Shown piece by piece: positions 16,961 to 26,521 of a stretch of DNA of 64,000 nucleotides (positions are counted from its first letter, which is position 1; every line of letters starts with the position of its first letter). The position numbers were made by a program, and so were the translations under genes. Location: positions 1-64,000 of the forward strand of contig NZ_JAGGNU010000023.1 in the NCBI RefSeq assembly GCF_018614915.1, in the 5' to 3' direction. The notes below the pieces were generated by a model. It had not been told where the DNA came from, made no database searches, and saw only the letters and a list, made by a program, of their open reading frames with translations. This DNA is from Variovorax paradoxus. Lineage in GTDB: Bacteria > Pseudomonadota > Gammaproteobacteria > Burkholderiales > Burkholderiaceae_C.

Positions 16961-17259
16961 GTGTGAACAGAAAACTAGAGCTAAATCAAGCCGCTTTAAA
17001 ATTGCAAGTCGAGCTTGATGCAATAAAAATAACCGATGCTGTTATTGCTGAGGCAGATAAAATATTGCGACCGTTGATTGATTTGGTGCTAAAGGGGGAT
17101 TTGGATCAACTCCACTCCGAATTGCCGAGAAGGCAGACGTTTTTCTTTTGTATGCATGATCATTGTTTGGCGGGCTGGCATTTAGTCGATGCGCCTGGTC
17201 TTCTAAATGCCGTCGGGGAGTTCGGTGATGCGTTGAAAGTATTTTCTTCAGAGGGGTGA
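16957..17259 (+). CDS. Small protein in immunity position, paralog A
   Basis: A 100-residue soluble, acidic, mostly helical protein; no named domain is recognised. It has a long N-terminal helix and a conserved core (FFFCMHDHCLAGWHL) followed by LLNAVGEFGDALKVF. About 43 of 99 aligned residues match paralog B at 17572. Its ATG overlaps the toxin-tail stop (ATGA), as expected for a toxin-immunity pair. AAGAGG lies 8 nt upstream. The gene is visibly AT-richer than its surroundings, a sign of transfer. An immunity role is inferred from position and duplication only. Confidence 0.65.
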   Translation: MSVNRKLELNQAALKLQVELDAIKITDAVIAEADKILRPLIDLVLKGDLDQLHSELPRRQTFFFCMHDHCLAGWHLVDAPGLLNAVGEFGDALKVFSSEG

Positions 17260-17283
17260 AAGAGTTCACTGAGCCCCTATTGG

Positions 17284-17575
17284 ATGTCGCCCGAACAAGC
17301 TCGCGTCATAGCTGCCATGTCGCCAGCGGAGGCTGGTGCTGCTCTCGGGCTACCCGCCAGTCAAGCGGCCCGCATCTTCGGTAACGGGATGGACTTTTAT
17401 GCTATAGCCGCACGCCCCGGCACCAGTCTCCGTGTATTTGTGCCCGACGTTGCGCCCGACGACATAAGGGACTATCACAACCGCGCCAACTGCCCAGCAA
17501 GTCATTGTTCCAAACCGATCGGTCTGGAGTCCGCCTGTCCAAGTCGATCCCCAATCCCTAAGAGGTCTGCAATGA
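17284..17575 (+). pseudogene. Toxin C-terminal module remnant, copy 2
   Basis: An open frame begins SPEQARVIAAMSPAEAGAAL, then LPASQAARIFGNGMDFYAIA and VFVPDVAP. This resembles the end modules of Burkholderiales haemagglutinin-type exoproteins. At about 17465 the homology moves to another frame, where a TAA is met and the sequence continues TTAPTAQQVIVPNRSVWSPP and ends VDPQSLRGLQ plus TGA at 17573-17575. So the module is frameshifted and has no upstream start of its own. Its stop overlaps the ATG of paralog B. Confidence 0.6.
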
Positions 17576-17871
17576 ATGAAGTTGAGGAATCTAATTTGCG
17601 GATTGCCGCTTTGAACCTGCAGCGTGAGTTAGACACGTTAGAGGTGACAAACAATCTACTGAGAGAGGCGGTTGAAATTTTGCAGCCAATACTTAAAGTC
17701 TATTTCTCAGGTCAGGTAGAAAAGCTGCCCACCGCCTTGCCGCATCATAATTTTTTCTTCGGAATGTATGAGGACTGTTTGCCTGCTTGGCACCTGAATG
17801 ATGCGACAGGCTTTTTCAATGCCATTGGGGAATTTGATGACGCCCTTAAAGCGTTTTCTGCTCGGGTGTGA
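17572..17871 (+). CDS. Small protein in immunity position, paralog B
   Basis: A 99-residue homolog of the gene at 16957, with the shared core FFFGMYEDCLPAWHL, then FFNAIGEFDDALKAF. The ATG overlaps the stop of a toxin tail (ATGA), the same junction as in copy A, and AAGAGG precedes it. Both copies are intact while the linked toxin modules are broken, so selection may have kept the small genes. AT content is higher than in neighbours. No known family is recognised. Confidence 0.65.
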   Translation: MNEVEESNLRIAALNLQRELDTLEVTNNLLREAVEILQPILKVYFSGQVEKLPTALPHHNFFFGMYEDCLPAWHLNDATGFFNAIGEFDDALKAFSARV

Positions 17872-18190
17872 AAGCGCTTGGGCGGCAGCGCCAGCGTCGG
17901 CGGCATCTCCACGGACAGCCTCAAGGGCGCCGCCAGCGCCATCTGGCGGACACTCCTAGCACCATCAAGGCGATGGGCGAGACCAGCGACGGGCGCGTGC
18001 AGGCGTTGGGCGCGGTTACCTCGCCATGAGCGTCAAGCAGGCTGATCTGATGAGGCGGCATTGCCAGATCACCAATTCGGCGAGCGGACAGAGCGTGGTG
18101 GCTCAAGGGAGGGCGATTGACCTTGCCCCGCGTCTTGCGCTCGGGCTATCAGTCAACCACTTTGTTCAGCTAGAAGCTGACTTACCGGGG
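17872..18190 (+). pseudogene. Further haemagglutinin scraps
   Basis: High-GC sequence returns directly after paralog B. One frame reads GGSASVGGISTDSLKGAASA, and another continues TIKAMGETSDGRVQALGAV, then (after one more shift) LAMSVKQA. These look like pieces of the central region of an FHA-type protein with at least two frameshifts. The bases up to 18190 have no plausible gene of their own. Assignment is by resemblance only. Confidence 0.45.
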
Positions 18191-18213
18191 CAGATATTTT
18201 TCAGGGAGGATAT

Positions 18214-19053
18214 ATGGGAATAAACAAAGTGCTTGAGGGCACATTTCCAATAGGCACGCGCGTGCTCATCGGCGTGCCGGCCGAACAGCCGGTGGAGGCG
18301 CTCGCCTCGCTTCGGGAGCTGTTTGAGGGTTTGCATGATGTCTTGGAGGCCCGTCTGGGGCTGATGGAGGTGCATCCACCTAAGGGCGAACCCTTCTTCA
18401 CCTATACCGTAGGCTGGCGCATGGAACGCGAGGGTGAGGACATCAGTCCGAAAGTGATTGAAGCCCTCCGGCAGGTGCCAATGGGACGATGGCCAATCTC
18501 GATCTTTCCGTTGCGGGCCGACTACTTCACCAATGAAGCTATCGCTTTCTTCACGCGAGAAGATGAAGCCAAGAAGGGCGCGCCTGCTTCACCAGCGCCA
18601 GAAGGGATCGGCGGGTTATTGATCCTTCCGCTCCTCGGGCTCATCGCGAGTCCGATTCGGATGATCTATCAGATCTATACAGGGATGATCGTGCCTCTCG
18701 CCAACGCGCAGGCCTGGGACGCTTTGACAAATCCGAGCTCGCCGAGCTTCATGCCGTTTTATGCAGCGTCAGTGGGCTTCGAACTGTTGATTAACCTGTT
18801 CCTCGTGGTGTTCGGGGTTTGGGTGTTGTGGAACTTCTTGAGGAGCAAGAAGGACACGCCGACCTTGTTCATCCTGTGGGTCGGGGCGCATGTAGCCGTA
18901 AACCTGGTCGAGGTATTGCTCCTTGGCCGCTTGACCCCTCAGGCGGAGTACGAAGCGGCGCTGAGAAACCTTCCCAGGATCCTCATCACTGCGTTGATCT
19001 GGATTCCGTACTTCTTGCTGTCCAAACGCGTAAGAAACACCTTCACAAGGTGA
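18214..19053 (+). CDS. Membrane protein: SseB_C-like domain fused to DUF2569
   Basis: A 279-residue protein. Residues 1-125 are soluble, and the start (GTRVLIGVPAEQPVEALASL, then MEVHPPKGEPFFTYTVGW) resembles the C-terminal domain of SseB proteins. A Pro/Ala linker leads to a DUF2569-like membrane part with four hydrophobic segments (about 130-150, 186-208, 218-238 and 252-270), opening PEGIGGLLILPLLGLIASP. GGGAGGA-type Shine-Dalgarno bases (AGGGAGGA) lie 5-12 nt before ATG 18214. Sitting at the end of a polymorphic-toxin remnant, it could be another immunity protein against a membrane-acting toxin; this is inference. Confidence 0.6.
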   Translation: MGINKVLEGTFPIGTRVLIGVPAEQPVEALASLRELFEGLHDVLEARLGLMEVHPPKGEPFFTYTVGWRMEREGEDISPKVIEALRQVPMGRWPISIFPLRADYFTNEAIAFFTREDEAKKGAPASPAPEGIGGLLILPLLGLIASPIRMIYQIYTGMIVPLANAQAWDALTNPSSPSFMPFYAASVGFELLINLFLVVFGVWVLWNFLRSKKDTPTLFILWVGAHVAVNLVEVLLLGRLTPQAEYEAALRNLPRILITALIWIPYFLLSKRVRNTFTR

Positions 19054-19110
19054 CTGAATTCTTGTGTCCGGATAGCCGCGCACTTGTTGCGACAGTGATC
19101 TGATGGCTGG

Positions 19111-19851
19111 CTACGTCGCCCCCCGCAAATGCCCCGCAATCACCGACCGCCACAACCTGTACCCCTCGTCATTGAGGTGCAGCATGTCCCCCCGGAACAG
19201 CTCCGCCCGCGGCCGGCCATCCGTGCCGAGCATCGGCGTGTAGATATCGATGTAGTCGCTGTTCGGCAGCCGATTCAGATACGCCCCGATGATGTTGTTG
19301 GTCTCCCGCATCTGCGGCAGCAGCTTCTCGCGCGAAGGGCTGGGCTTGATCGAGATGTAGCTGATGCGCGCGTCCGGCAGTTCGGCGCGCAGGGTGTTCG
19401 TAAAGCGCGCGAAGCTCTCCAGCACCTGCAGCGGCGTGTGGCCCTCGGCCAGGTCGTTGTCGCCGGCGTAGACCAGCACGTGGCGCGGCTTGTAGCGCAC
19501 GACGAGCTCGCGCACGAAGTAGCTGCAGTCGGCCATGGTCGAGCCGCCGAAGCCGCGGTTGATGACCACCGGCAGCTGCGGGAAGTCCTGCGCGAGCTTG
19601 GTCCAGAAGCGGATGGTGGAGCTGCCGACGAAGAGCACGCCGCCTTCGGCGGGCGGGTGCTCCTTGTCGGCGCGGGCGAAAGCCGCGAGTTCGCTCTGCC
19701 AGCGGATCCGGGCGGCGATGTAGTCCGGCGATGGCGACGTAGTGTCCGCGGGGGCGGGCTGGGCCTGCGATGGGAGCCCGGCCAGCAGTAGCGCGAGCGG
19801 AAGGACGAAGGCAAGGGCAAGGCGGGTGGCGGCAGCAACAAGCTTCATCAT
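19111..19851 (-). CDS. Secreted SGNH/GDSL hydrolase
   Basis: A 246-residue exported hydrolase. The signal peptide (about 1-30, ending PSQA) precedes an SGNH domain with block I VGSSTIR (Ser78), block II GFGGSTM, block III GDND (Asn132) and block V GDMLHLN (Asp222, His225). It should deacylate an ester, perhaps on a glycan or lipid. The start codon overlaps the anti-sigma stop (TGATG), so it belongs to the sigma/anti-sigma operon and may be part of the response that this sigma factor controls. A second ATG three bases in is equally possible. Confidence 0.85.
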   Translation of the reverse strand: MMKLVAAATRLALAFVLPLALLLAGLPSQAQPAPADTTSPSPDYIAARIRWQSELAAFARADKEHPPAEGGVLFVGSSTIRFWTKLAQDFPQLPVVINRGFGGSTMADCSYFVRELVVRYKPRHVLVYAGDNDLAEGHTPLQVLESFARFTNTLRAELPDARISYISIKPSPSREKLLPQMRETNNIIGAYLNRLPNSDYIDIYTPMLGTDGRPRAELFRGDMLHLNDEGYRLWRSVIAGHLRGAT

Positions 19852-20609
19852 CAAAGCGTCTTCTCGATCAGCGGTCCCTTGAAGAGCACCGGCCCGGTCG
19901 GCCCGCGCTCGGTGGGCACGCCGCCCAGCGGTTCGAGGCTGATGGCCAGCGCCGGCACGGAGCGCACGTCGGATTCCTGCGCCGCCAGCTTGAGCGCCGC
20001 GTCGCGGCCGAGCACGCCGAGCGAGCGCGGCGCGCCGCCGGGCGGCAGCGCCCACAGTTGCAGCGACTTGTCCTCGCCCTCGCGGTAGCCGCCGACGCGC
20101 TGCAGGACCAGCTGGCGTTTCTTGGGATCGAAGGTCACGAGCATGGAGGCGGCCGCCTGCTCGTCCGACAGCACGGCGACGTACTGCACGGTCGGCGCGT
20201 TGCGCAACTGCTCGTCGAGGTTCACGCCGACCATCACCGCCATCACGGTGGCGAGTGCACCGGCCGCAGCGGCGCCGCGCCAGAGCGCCAGGCTGCGCAG
20301 CCAGCCGCCCTTGGCCGGCGCGGCTTCGGGTGCGGTCGGCACGGCGCGCTGGCGTGCGATGGCCTGCTGCTCCTGCTCGGCATCGATCAGGTTGCGGATG
20401 CGGGTCCACACGGCGGCATCGGGCACCACCGGCTTTTGCAGCTCGGCCATGCTGGCAAGCCGGCCTTGCCAGACCAGCGCCGCGGCGCGCACGGGCGCCT
20501 GTTCGCGCGCGATGGCTTCGAAGCGCCGGCGGGCGCCGCCGCGCAGGGTGCCGAGCGCATGGCTCGCGGCCAGCAGGTCGAGCAGTTGGGGGTTGGCGGG
20601 CAGGTTCAT
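19851..20609 (-). CDS. Anti-sigma factor (RskA-like)
   Basis: A 252-residue single-pass membrane protein. The cytoplasmic N-terminal part (about 1-95) has the anti-sigma zinc-less RskA style. One transmembrane segment (GALATVMAVMVGV region, about 110-128) follows, and a periplasmic RskA-type domain contains SLQLWALPPGGAPRSLG. It should hold the adjacent ECF sigma factor inactive until an envelope signal releases it. I prefer ATG 20609; a TTG at 20633 would overlap the sigma stop. It is translationally linked to both neighbours. Confidence 0.85.
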   Translation of the reverse strand: MNLPANPQLLDLLAASHALGTLRGGARRRFEAIAREQAPVRAAALVWQGRLASMAELQKPVVPDAAVWTRIRNLIDAEQEQQAIARQRAVPTAPEAAPAKGGWLRSLALWRGAAAAGALATVMAVMVGVNLDEQLRNAPTVQYVAVLSDEQAAASMLVTFDPKKRQLVLQRVGGYREGEDKSLQLWALPPGGAPRSLGVLGRDAALKLAAQESDVRSVPALAISLEPLGGVPTERGPTGPVLFKGPLIEKTL

Positions 20610-20625
20610 GTCGAGGTTGCGGCCT

Positions 20626-21201
20626 TCATGCAAAGCGATGCATGCAGGTGCGAAGTTTCTCCAGGCCGCGCCGGATCCAGGTCTTGACGGTGCCCAGCGG
20701 CAGCTTCAATTGCTCGGCCAGCTCGCCATGGCTGAGCTCGCGCAGGTACGCCAGGCTCAGTACTTCGCGCTGCCGGCCTTCGAGCTGGCTCAGGCACTGG
20801 TGCAGGGCCCAGGCCTGTTCGCTGGCATCGGCGGCGTCCATCGGGTTCGCGGCATCGGACTCGAGGGTGTCGGCCATGACGTCGTCGAATTCCTGGGTCA
20901 GCTGGGCGCGGTCGGCGCTGCGGCGGCGCAGCAGGTCGAGCGCGCGGCTGCGCACGATCAGGCCCAGCCAGGCCATCGGCGGGCTCAGCGAACCGCGGTA
21001 GTCGCTGGCGACGCGCCAGATGGTCAGAAAAGATTCCTGCAGCACGTCCTCGGCCCATTCGCGCTGCCGCACGACGCGCATCGCCAGCCCGAAGAGCTTG
21101 GGCGAGGTGCGCTCGTAGAGCTGGCGCAGTGCCGCCTCGTCGCGCCGGCCGATGCGATCGATCAGTGCCATCAGTTCGGCGTCGGGGCTGGGTGCAGGCA
21201 T
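20626..21201 (-). CDS. ECF RNA polymerase sigma factor
   Basis: A 191-residue group IV sigma factor. Region 2 is seen as ALRQLYERTSPKLFGLAMR followed by AEDVLQESFLTIW. Region 4 is QREVLSLAYLRELSHGELAE, then LPLGTVKTWIRRGLEKLR, the helix-turn-helix for the -35 element. The partner anti-sigma follows directly. An in-frame ATG six codons upstream (21219) is an alternative start; neither has a strong Shine-Dalgarno. The target promoters are unknown but probably include its own operon. Confidence 0.9.
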   Translation of the reverse strand: MPAPSPDAELMALIDRIGRRDEAALRQLYERTSPKLFGLAMRVVRQREWAEDVLQESFLTIWRVASDYRGSLSPPMAWLGLIVRSRALDLLRRRSADRAQLTQEFDDVMADTLESDAANPMDAADASEQAWALHQCLSQLEGRQREVLSLAYLRELSHGELAEQLKLPLGTVKTWIRRGLEKLRTCMHRFA

Positions 21202-21257
21202 GCGCGGATTGTGGAGCATCGGTTGACATGGGAAAGGTACGGCACGGGTGGTTGGAC

Positions 21258-21279
21258 GGATTCAGGGATGCTTGAATCC
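21258..21279. promoter_or_regulatory. Inverted repeat between sigma-factor gene and divergent membrane gene
   Basis: GGATTCA (21258-21264) and TGAATCC (21273-21279) with an 8-nt spacer lie in the roughly 150-bp gap shared by two divergent genes. The symmetry suggests a dimeric regulator site; it could also be a hairpin. Confidence 0.35.
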
Positions 21280-21354
21280 GGCCGCGCCGATGCCGCGTAC
21301 GGCGGATTGGCAACAAGCTGAAACATATACTCGGCGATCCTCGTTGGAGCGTCC

Positions 21355-22653
21355 ATGCAAGAGCAAACAAGCCCTGCGCCTCGCCCGTTCTGGCACCGCC
21401 TGAACACCTTCTTTGCCTTCCCCTTCCAGCTCCAGCCGCTCGGCTACGCGGTGCTGCTCGCGCTCGGCAGCCTGCTCTTTCATTTCCTGTTCTTCCTGCC
21501 GCAGGCGCTGGTGCTGCTGCTGGTGGAACTCGGCATCGTCCTGGCCGCCAGCCGCTACGGCTTCAAGGTGATGGCGCTCGGCTCGCGCGGCATCGTGCGG
21601 GCCGCCGATTTCCCGCGCAGCCTCGAGGACGAGTGGACGAACCTGCCCTGGAAGCTGTTCGCGCTGCTGATCCTGCAAGGCATCGTCGCCGGACTGATCG
21701 GTGCGTGGAGCCCGGTGCTGGGCTACGTCGCGATGTTCGTGCTCTCGTTCACGCTGCCCGCCACCGCGATGGTGCTGGTGCAGTCGGGCAGCTTCTGGCA
21801 GGCGCTGAATCCGGGTTATGTGTGGGAGACGATCCGCGCGGTCGGCTGGCCCTATGCGCTCTTGTGCTTGTTCCTGTTCCTGCTGAACAGCGGTGCGCAG
21901 ATCGCGATCGTCATGCTGCTGCCGGTGATGAGCGGCTGGTTCGCGCTGCCGGCCATCAACTTCGTGATGATCTATTTCGGCTGGGTCATGGCCAGCCTGC
22001 TGGGCTACGTGATGTACCAGAACCATGCGGCGCTGGGCATCGACCTGCTGCCGGGCGCCGGCGCCGACGATCGCGAGATCGACACCCGCACGCCGGCGCA
22101 GGTCGCCCAGCAGATCACCGACTCGCTGGTCGCCCAGATGGTGACCGAGGGCGACATCGCCGGTGCACTGGCCTTGGCCTATGAAGAGCAGCGCACGCAG
22201 CCCGATGACCTGGTCGCGCAGCGGCGCTACCACCGCATCCTGCTGCTCGCGCCGGACAAGACGGCCACGCTGCTGGACCATGGGCGGCGGCTGATCGCGA
22301 TGCTGCTGGCGCGCGACCTGGCCTCGGAGGCGCTCAAGGTCTATAAGGCCTGCCGCGAGAAGGATGCCGGCTTCGCGCTCGAGGACCCGCTGGCCATCAT
22401 GGCGCTGGCGCGCGCCGAGTGGCGCAACGGCGAGGCGAAGGCCGCGCTCGCTCTGCTGTCCGGATTCGACAAGCGCTTCCGCGGCCATGCCGCGATCCCA
22501 CAGGCCTACGAGCTGGCGGCGCGCGTGCTGGTGCAGGGCCTCGACCGGCGCGACATGGCGCAGCCGATCCTGACGACGCTCGAAGCGCGCTACCCCGAGA
22601 GCGAGCAGACCACCGAGGTGCGCTGGCTGCTGCGCGAGGTGCCGCAGGGCTGA
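21355..22653 (+). CDS. Membrane protein with cytoplasmic TPR-like C-terminus (DUF4013-like)
   Basis: A 432-residue protein. The first 235 residues hold about six hydrophobic segments in the DUF4013 style, with SRYGFKVMALGSRG and TLPATAMVLVQSGSFWQALNP. The last 190 residues are helical and repeat-like (ITDSLVAQMVTEGDIAGALAL; LLARDLASEALKVYKACREK), resembling TPR scaffolds. GGAG lies 9 nt before the ATG. Function is unknown; a role in envelope assembly is a guess. It converges with the rhomboid gene with 3 bp between stops. Confidence 0.7.
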   Translation: MQEQTSPAPRPFWHRLNTFFAFPFQLQPLGYAVLLALGSLLFHFLFFLPQALVLLLVELGIVLAASRYGFKVMALGSRGIVRAADFPRSLEDEWTNLPWKLFALLILQGIVAGLIGAWSPVLGYVAMFVLSFTLPATAMVLVQSGSFWQALNPGYVWETIRAVGWPYALLCLFLFLLNSGAQIAIVMLLPVMSGWFALPAINFVMIYFGWVMASLLGYVMYQNHAALGIDLLPGAGADDREIDTRTPAQVAQQITDSLVAQMVTEGDIAGALALAYEEQRTQPDDLVAQRRYHRILLLAPDKTATLLDHGRRLIAMLLARDLASEALKVYKACREKDAGFALEDPLAIMALARAEWRNGEAKAALALLSGFDKRFRGHAAIPQAYELAARVLVQGLDRRDMAQPILTTLEARYPESEQTTEVRWLLREVPQG

Positions 22654-22656
22654 GGC

Positions 22657-24123
22657 TCAACCCTTCTGCAGCATCCGCGTCACCATGTCCTCGGGCGCGA
22701 GGCGCAGCAGGTGCGGCAGCCAGCCCAGCGCCTGCTCGCGCCGCCCGGCCTGCATCAGGCCGTTGGCGCAGAGCGACAGGGTGTCGGCCAGCTCGGGATG
22801 CGCGGGCGCGGTCTTCAGCAGCGCCTGGCACAGCCGCTCGGCATCGTTGAACTGCTGCGCACGCGTGAAGCGCCGGGCCAGCCGGGCCATGTCGGCAGGC
22901 TTGAGGCGGGCGCCGGGCCTGGCGTGGTCGAGGTAGGTCTTGTAGCTGGCGTGCTGCAGCTCCAGCGTGACCGGGTCCTGGGGCTTGAGCCGGAAGATGC
23001 GGCGCGCCGCGTGATGGAAGTCCTCGCTGGCAGGCCAGAGCTTCGCGGTGTTGAACCAGGCGCGCAGGACGTCTGCATCGTCGGGCCGGAGCTGCGCTGC
23101 GGCGCGCCATTGCGCACAGGCCGGCTCGAACTTCATCTCGCCCGCGAGGCGGCGCGCCGCGGCAACGTGCTGGTCGAAGGCGTCCGGTGCCTTCTGCACC
23201 GGCGCTTCGGGCAACCGGATCCGGCGCCAGCGCATCGCGGCGGCCATCAGCAAGGCGCCGGTCAACAGGCCGCCGAGGTGCGCCATGTAGGCGATGCCCT
23301 GGCCGCCGACGAAGTGCTGCAGCAGCTCGTTGGCGATCCAGGCCGGCAGCAGGATCAGCGCCGGCGCAGTGACGTAGTTGAAGTAGAAGAAGAGCTGGTA
23401 GAAGAAGCGGATGCGCCGCAGCCGGTACATCACCGCGTACATGCCCATCAGCGCCGACACCGCGCCCGATGCGCCCAGGCCGTAGCTGCCCTTGCCGGCA
23501 TAGGCCCAGGCCGCCAGCGCCGACGCGCCGACCGCGCCGAGCAGATAGAAGCCCAGGTAGACGCCGCGGCCCAGCGCGAGCTCGACCGAGAAGCCGAACA
23601 GGAACAGGAAGAGCATGTTGCCCAGCAGGTGGCCGGTGCTGCCGTGCAGGAAAGCCGAGGTGATCCAGGTCCAGGGCTCGAACGCGGCATCCTCGCCGTG
23701 GTCCTGTGCCCAGCGCATGGTGAAGGGGGCGGGCAGCAGGCCGTCGTACTGCTGCCGGTCGCGCTTCCATTCGGCGTACTGCGGATGGGCGGGCGTGATC
23801 ACCGCGTCGCCGTGCAGCTTCTTCAGGAAAGCCTTGTCCTGCTGCAAGCCGTCGAGCAGCGGCTCGAACTCGCCAAGCGCCAGCAGCCTCCGCGCCATCG
23901 ACGCATGCGGCGAGCGGGTTTCCTGCAGCCAGGCGACGAAGGGCGGCAGCTCCAGCTTGGGCAATACGCTCTGCACGTAGAACTGGGCAGCGCGCTGCTC
24001 GGCCTTGTCCTCGGCGCGCTGCGGTCCCCAGAACACCAGCATGTTCACGAGGATCAGCAGCACGGTCATCCATGGCGGATTGCGCCAGGTCGGCCGGCTT
24101 TCGAGCGGGATCGCGTAGAACAA
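22657..24123 (-). CDS. Rhomboid-family intramembrane serine protease
   Basis: A 488-residue polytopic protease. The N-terminal helix is followed by a long soluble insertion, then the rhomboid core with HGSTGHLLGNMLFLF, the catalytic serine in GLGASGAVSAL (Ser219) and the catalytic histidine in AYMAHLGGLLTGA (His282). A cytoplasmic, TPR-like tail of about 190 residues (from about 300) is extra compared with minimal rhomboids and may recruit substrates. It ends the operon GT2, UXS-like and ugd, suggesting that it acts on envelope or EPS proteins; the substrate is unknown. Confidence 0.88.
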   Translation of the reverse strand: MFYAIPLESRPTWRNPPWMTVLLILVNMLVFWGPQRAEDKAEQRAAQFYVQSVLPKLELPPFVAWLQETRSPHASMARRLLALGEFEPLLDGLQQDKAFLKKLHGDAVITPAHPQYAEWKRDRQQYDGLLPAPFTMRWAQDHGEDAAFEPWTWITSAFLHGSTGHLLGNMLFLFLFGFSVELALGRGVYLGFYLLGAVGASALAAWAYAGKGSYGLGASGAVSALMGMYAVMYRLRRIRFFYQLFFYFNYVTAPALILLPAWIANELLQHFVGGQGIAYMAHLGGLLTGALLMAAAMRWRRIRLPEAPVQKAPDAFDQHVAAARRLAGEMKFEPACAQWRAAAQLRPDDADVLRAWFNTAKLWPASEDFHHAARRIFRLKPQDPVTLELQHASYKTYLDHARPGARLKPADMARLARRFTRAQQFNDAERLCQALLKTAPAHPELADTLSLCANGLMQAGRREQALGWLPHLLRLAPEDMVTRMLQKG

Positions 24124-24145
24124 GGTGCCTCGGGCCGCTGCGCGC

Positions 24146-25519
24146 TCAGAGGCTGTTGCGCCCGATGCCCTGGTAGATGACTCCTGCTTCCTTCATCGTG
24201 CCGGGCTCGTAGAGGTTGCGGCCGTCGAAGATCACCGGCGACTTCATCAGCGACTTGAGCCGCTCGAGGTTGGGGCTGCGGTAGGCCTTCCACTCGGTGA
24301 CGATGATCAGCGCGTCGGCGCCGTCCAGGGCTTCCATCGGGTCCTTGGCCGAAGTGAAGCTCAGGCGTTCGAGCAGCGCCGGCGCATCGGCGAAGTCCAG
24401 CTTCAGCACGCGCCGCGTTTCGTCGACCGCGATCGGGTCGTGCGCCACGACGCGCGCGCCGGCGCGCAGCAGCACGTCGAGCACCACGCGGCTCGGCGCC
24501 TCGCGCATGTCGTCGGTGTTGGGCTTGAAGGCCAGGCCCCAGAGCGCGAAGGTCCGGTCGCTGAGGTCGGGGCCGAAGCGGTCGAGCACCTTGCGGGTCA
24601 GCACGCGCTTCTGCTCGTCGTTGACCGCCTCCACCGATTCGAGCACGCGCAGCGCCTGCCCGTTGTCGCGCGCGATCCGCGTCAGCGCCTGGATGTCCTT
24701 GGGGAAGCAGCTGCCGCCGTAGCCCGTGCCGGCGTAGAGAAAGCTGTAGCCGATGCGCGGATCGGAGCCGATGCCCTGGCGCACCGCCTCGATGTCGGCG
24801 CCCACCCGGTCGGCCAGGTTGGCCAGCTCGTTCATGAAGCTGATGCGGGTCGCGAGCATGGCATTGGCCGCGTACTTGGCGAACTCGGCCGAGCGCACGT
24901 CCATCACGCGCGTGCGCTCGTGGTTGCGGTTGAAGGGCGCGTAGAGCTTGCGCATCTCGGCCAGCGCCTCGCGGCCGGTCTCGTCGTCGGAGTAGCCGAT
25001 CACGATGCGGTCGGGCCGCATGAAGTCCTCGACCGCCGCGCCTTCCTTCAGGAACTCGGGGTTGCTCACCACCGAGAAGCGCAGGTCGGAGCGGCCGCGC
25101 TTGTCCAGCTCTTCCTGGATCACGGCCGTGACCTTGTCGGCCGTGCCCACCGGCACCGTCGACTTGTCGACCACGACCTTGAAGCCGTTCATGTACCTGC
25201 CGATGTTGCGCGCGGCCGCCAGCACGTACTGCAGGTCGGCGCTGCCGTCCTCGTCGGGCGGCGTGCCCACGGCGATGAACTGGATGTCGCCGTGGGCGAC
25301 CGAGGCTTCGATGTCGGTGGAGAAGGAGAGGCGCTTCGCCGCCACGTTCGACTCCACGAGATCGCCGAGGCCGGGTTCGTAGATCGGGATGCCGCCTTCG
25401 TTGAGCGTCGCGATCTTGCGCGGATCGACGTCCAGGCAGAAGACGTTGTTGCCGATGTCCGCCAGACAGGCGCCGGTGACGAGACCGACGTAGCCGGTAC
25501 CGATGATCGTGATGTTCAT
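24146..25519 (-). CDS. ugd: UDP-glucose 6-dehydrogenase
   Basis: A 457-residue cytosolic enzyme converting UDP-glucose to UDP-glucuronate with two NAD+. The N-terminal Rossmann motif [14 protein letters not shown] is at 7-20, the catalytic cysteine is in [12 protein letters not shown] (Cys271), and the C-terminal domain carries [17 protein letters not shown]. It lies 4 bp after the UXS-like gene, so the two enzymes form a UDP-Glc to UDP-GlcA to UDP-Xyl route, and it feeds surface polysaccharide synthesis. Confidence 0.95.
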   Translation of the reverse strand: MNITIIGTGYVGLVTGACLADIGNNVFCLDVDPRKIATLNEGGIPIYEPGLGDLVESNVAAKRLSFSTDIEASVAHGDIQFIAVGTPPDEDGSADLQYVLAAARNIGRYMNGFKVVVDKSTVPVGTADKVTAVIQEELDKRGRSDLRFSVVSNPEFLKEGAAVEDFMRPDRIVIGYSDDETGREALAEMRKLYAPFNRNHERTRVMDVRSAEFAKYAANAMLATRISFMNELANLADRVGADIEAVRQGIGSDPRIGYSFLYAGTGYGGSCFPKDIQALTRIARDNGQALRVLESVEAVNDEQKRVLTRKVLDRFGPDLSDRTFALWGLAFKPNTDDMREAPSRVVLDVLLRAGARVVAHDPIAVDETRRVLKLDFADAPALLERLSFTSAKDPMEALDGADALIIVTEWKAYRSPNLERLKSLMKSPVIFDGRNLYEPGTMKEAGVIYQGIGRNSL

Positions 25520-25523
25520 GGGG

Positions 25524-26495
<972 letters not shown>

Positions 26496-26521
26496 GCTGC
26501 GATGTCACTCCGTAGGGGAAA

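Noticed and set aside
15626..19053. The accessory island considered as a prophage, integrative element or IS-borne insert
   Set aside because: No integrase, transposase, phage structural gene, flanking tRNA or clear terminal repeats were seen; the content fits decay of a toxin locus.
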